Shown one piece after another: positions 55,881 to 56,057 of a DNA stretch of 56,057 nucleotides. Numbering within the stretch: the stretch's first letter is position 1; every line of letters begins with the position of its first letter. Origin of the DNA: Sphingomonadaceae bacterium (GTDB lineage Bacteria > Pseudomonadota > Alphaproteobacteria > Sphingomonadales > Sphingomonadaceae); contig CANJCQ010000018.1 of NCBI GenBank assembly GCA_947473355.1, positions 1 to 56,057 on the forward strand. The letters are read 5' to 3'. Below the pieces are notes generated by a model. That model ran no database searches and was not told the DNA's origin. It saw nothing but the letters and a program-made list of their open reading frames with translations. The position numbers were made by a program, and so were the translations under genes.

Positions 55881-56057
55881 GATGAATACCCCCGAGAGAT
55901 AATTGGCGTTAGCACTACTTTGGCAGATTTTTGTTTGGAGGGTCGGTAGGCCGAAGCCCGCAGTGAGGGCATGGTTTGTCCGGCGGTTTGATGAGGCGGT
56001 CAATGATAGCCTGTCTGATTGCTGGCAGGCTCGGTTTCGGTGGCGGGCCCAAGATTC
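55881..56057. other. Terminal 177 bases without an assigned gene
   Basis: This holds the upstream region of the 83-aa gene and ends the window. There is no convincing ORF. GATAGCCTGTCTGATTGCTG and GCAGGCTCGG resemble a short imperfect palindrome near 56005-56035. Nothing further is supported. Confidence 0.4.

Overview
The window looks like chromosomal DNA of a GC-rich alphaproteobacterium of the order Sphingomonadales (Sphingomonas / Novosphingobium / Erythrobacter group). The pointers are the gene order rimP-nusA-ylxR-infB-rbfA-truB-rpsO-pnp, many small families familiar from sphingomonads (DUF6456, DUF1993, DUF3142, NDUFS4-like ETC subunit), strong GC bias at third codon positions and dispersed palindromic repeats typical of that group. 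This placement is inference from family content; no 16S gene is present.

Region 1 (1-14.6 kb) starts with the end of an IS5-like transposase and a small membrane protein. A long translation and RNA-metabolism block follows: rimP, nusA, ylxR/L7Ae, infB, an AT-rich PLD-like gene that does not belong there, DUF1697, rbfA, an alpha/beta hydrolase, a vapBC module, tdk, an M50 protease, truB, rpsO and pnp. Most of these genes overlap or abut. rpsO and pnp are separated by a terminator, a dispersed inverted repeat and a structured pnp leader.

Region 2 (14.7-27.5 kb) is mixed. It holds a 729-aa secreted protein with a DUF3142 partner, a secreted esterase, DUF1993, a diguanylate cyclase, a four-gene oxidoreductase/EthD group on the minus strand, two metallopeptidases, a GNAT enzyme and a second PIN toxin module.

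Region 3 (27.7-45 kb) is mostly core metabolism: guaB, an RsmB-type RNA methyltransferase, a TPR protein, rppH, the two-subunit 2-oxoacid:ferredoxin oxidoreductase (korAB), a CFA-synthase-like methyltransferase, PilZ, SDR, purF, a glycosyltransferase, an XRE regulator, DUF6456, a c-type cytochrome whose start looks frameshifted, a proline-rich secreted protein, and an ABC-F ATPase.

Region 4 (44.7-56 kb) has a PepSY protein with an OmpR/histidine kinase pair, a third PIN toxin module with a 15-bp-arm palindrome in front, a TPR plus cytochrome pair, chorismate mutase, a polyprenyl diphosphate synthase, hrpB, and an NDUFS4-like gene. Two copies of a nested inverted-repeat (MITE-like) element flank hrpB. 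Three neighbouring exported proteins together carry four copies of one acidic, two-cysteine domain of about 50 residues that I cannot assign to a named family.

The most interesting items are that repeated domain family, the AT-rich PLD-like gene wedged without disruption into the infB-rbfA operon, an apparently leaderless vapB promoter with an operator over its -10, the MITE pair, and two exported-protein genes whose start regions look broken by 1-2 nt deletions.
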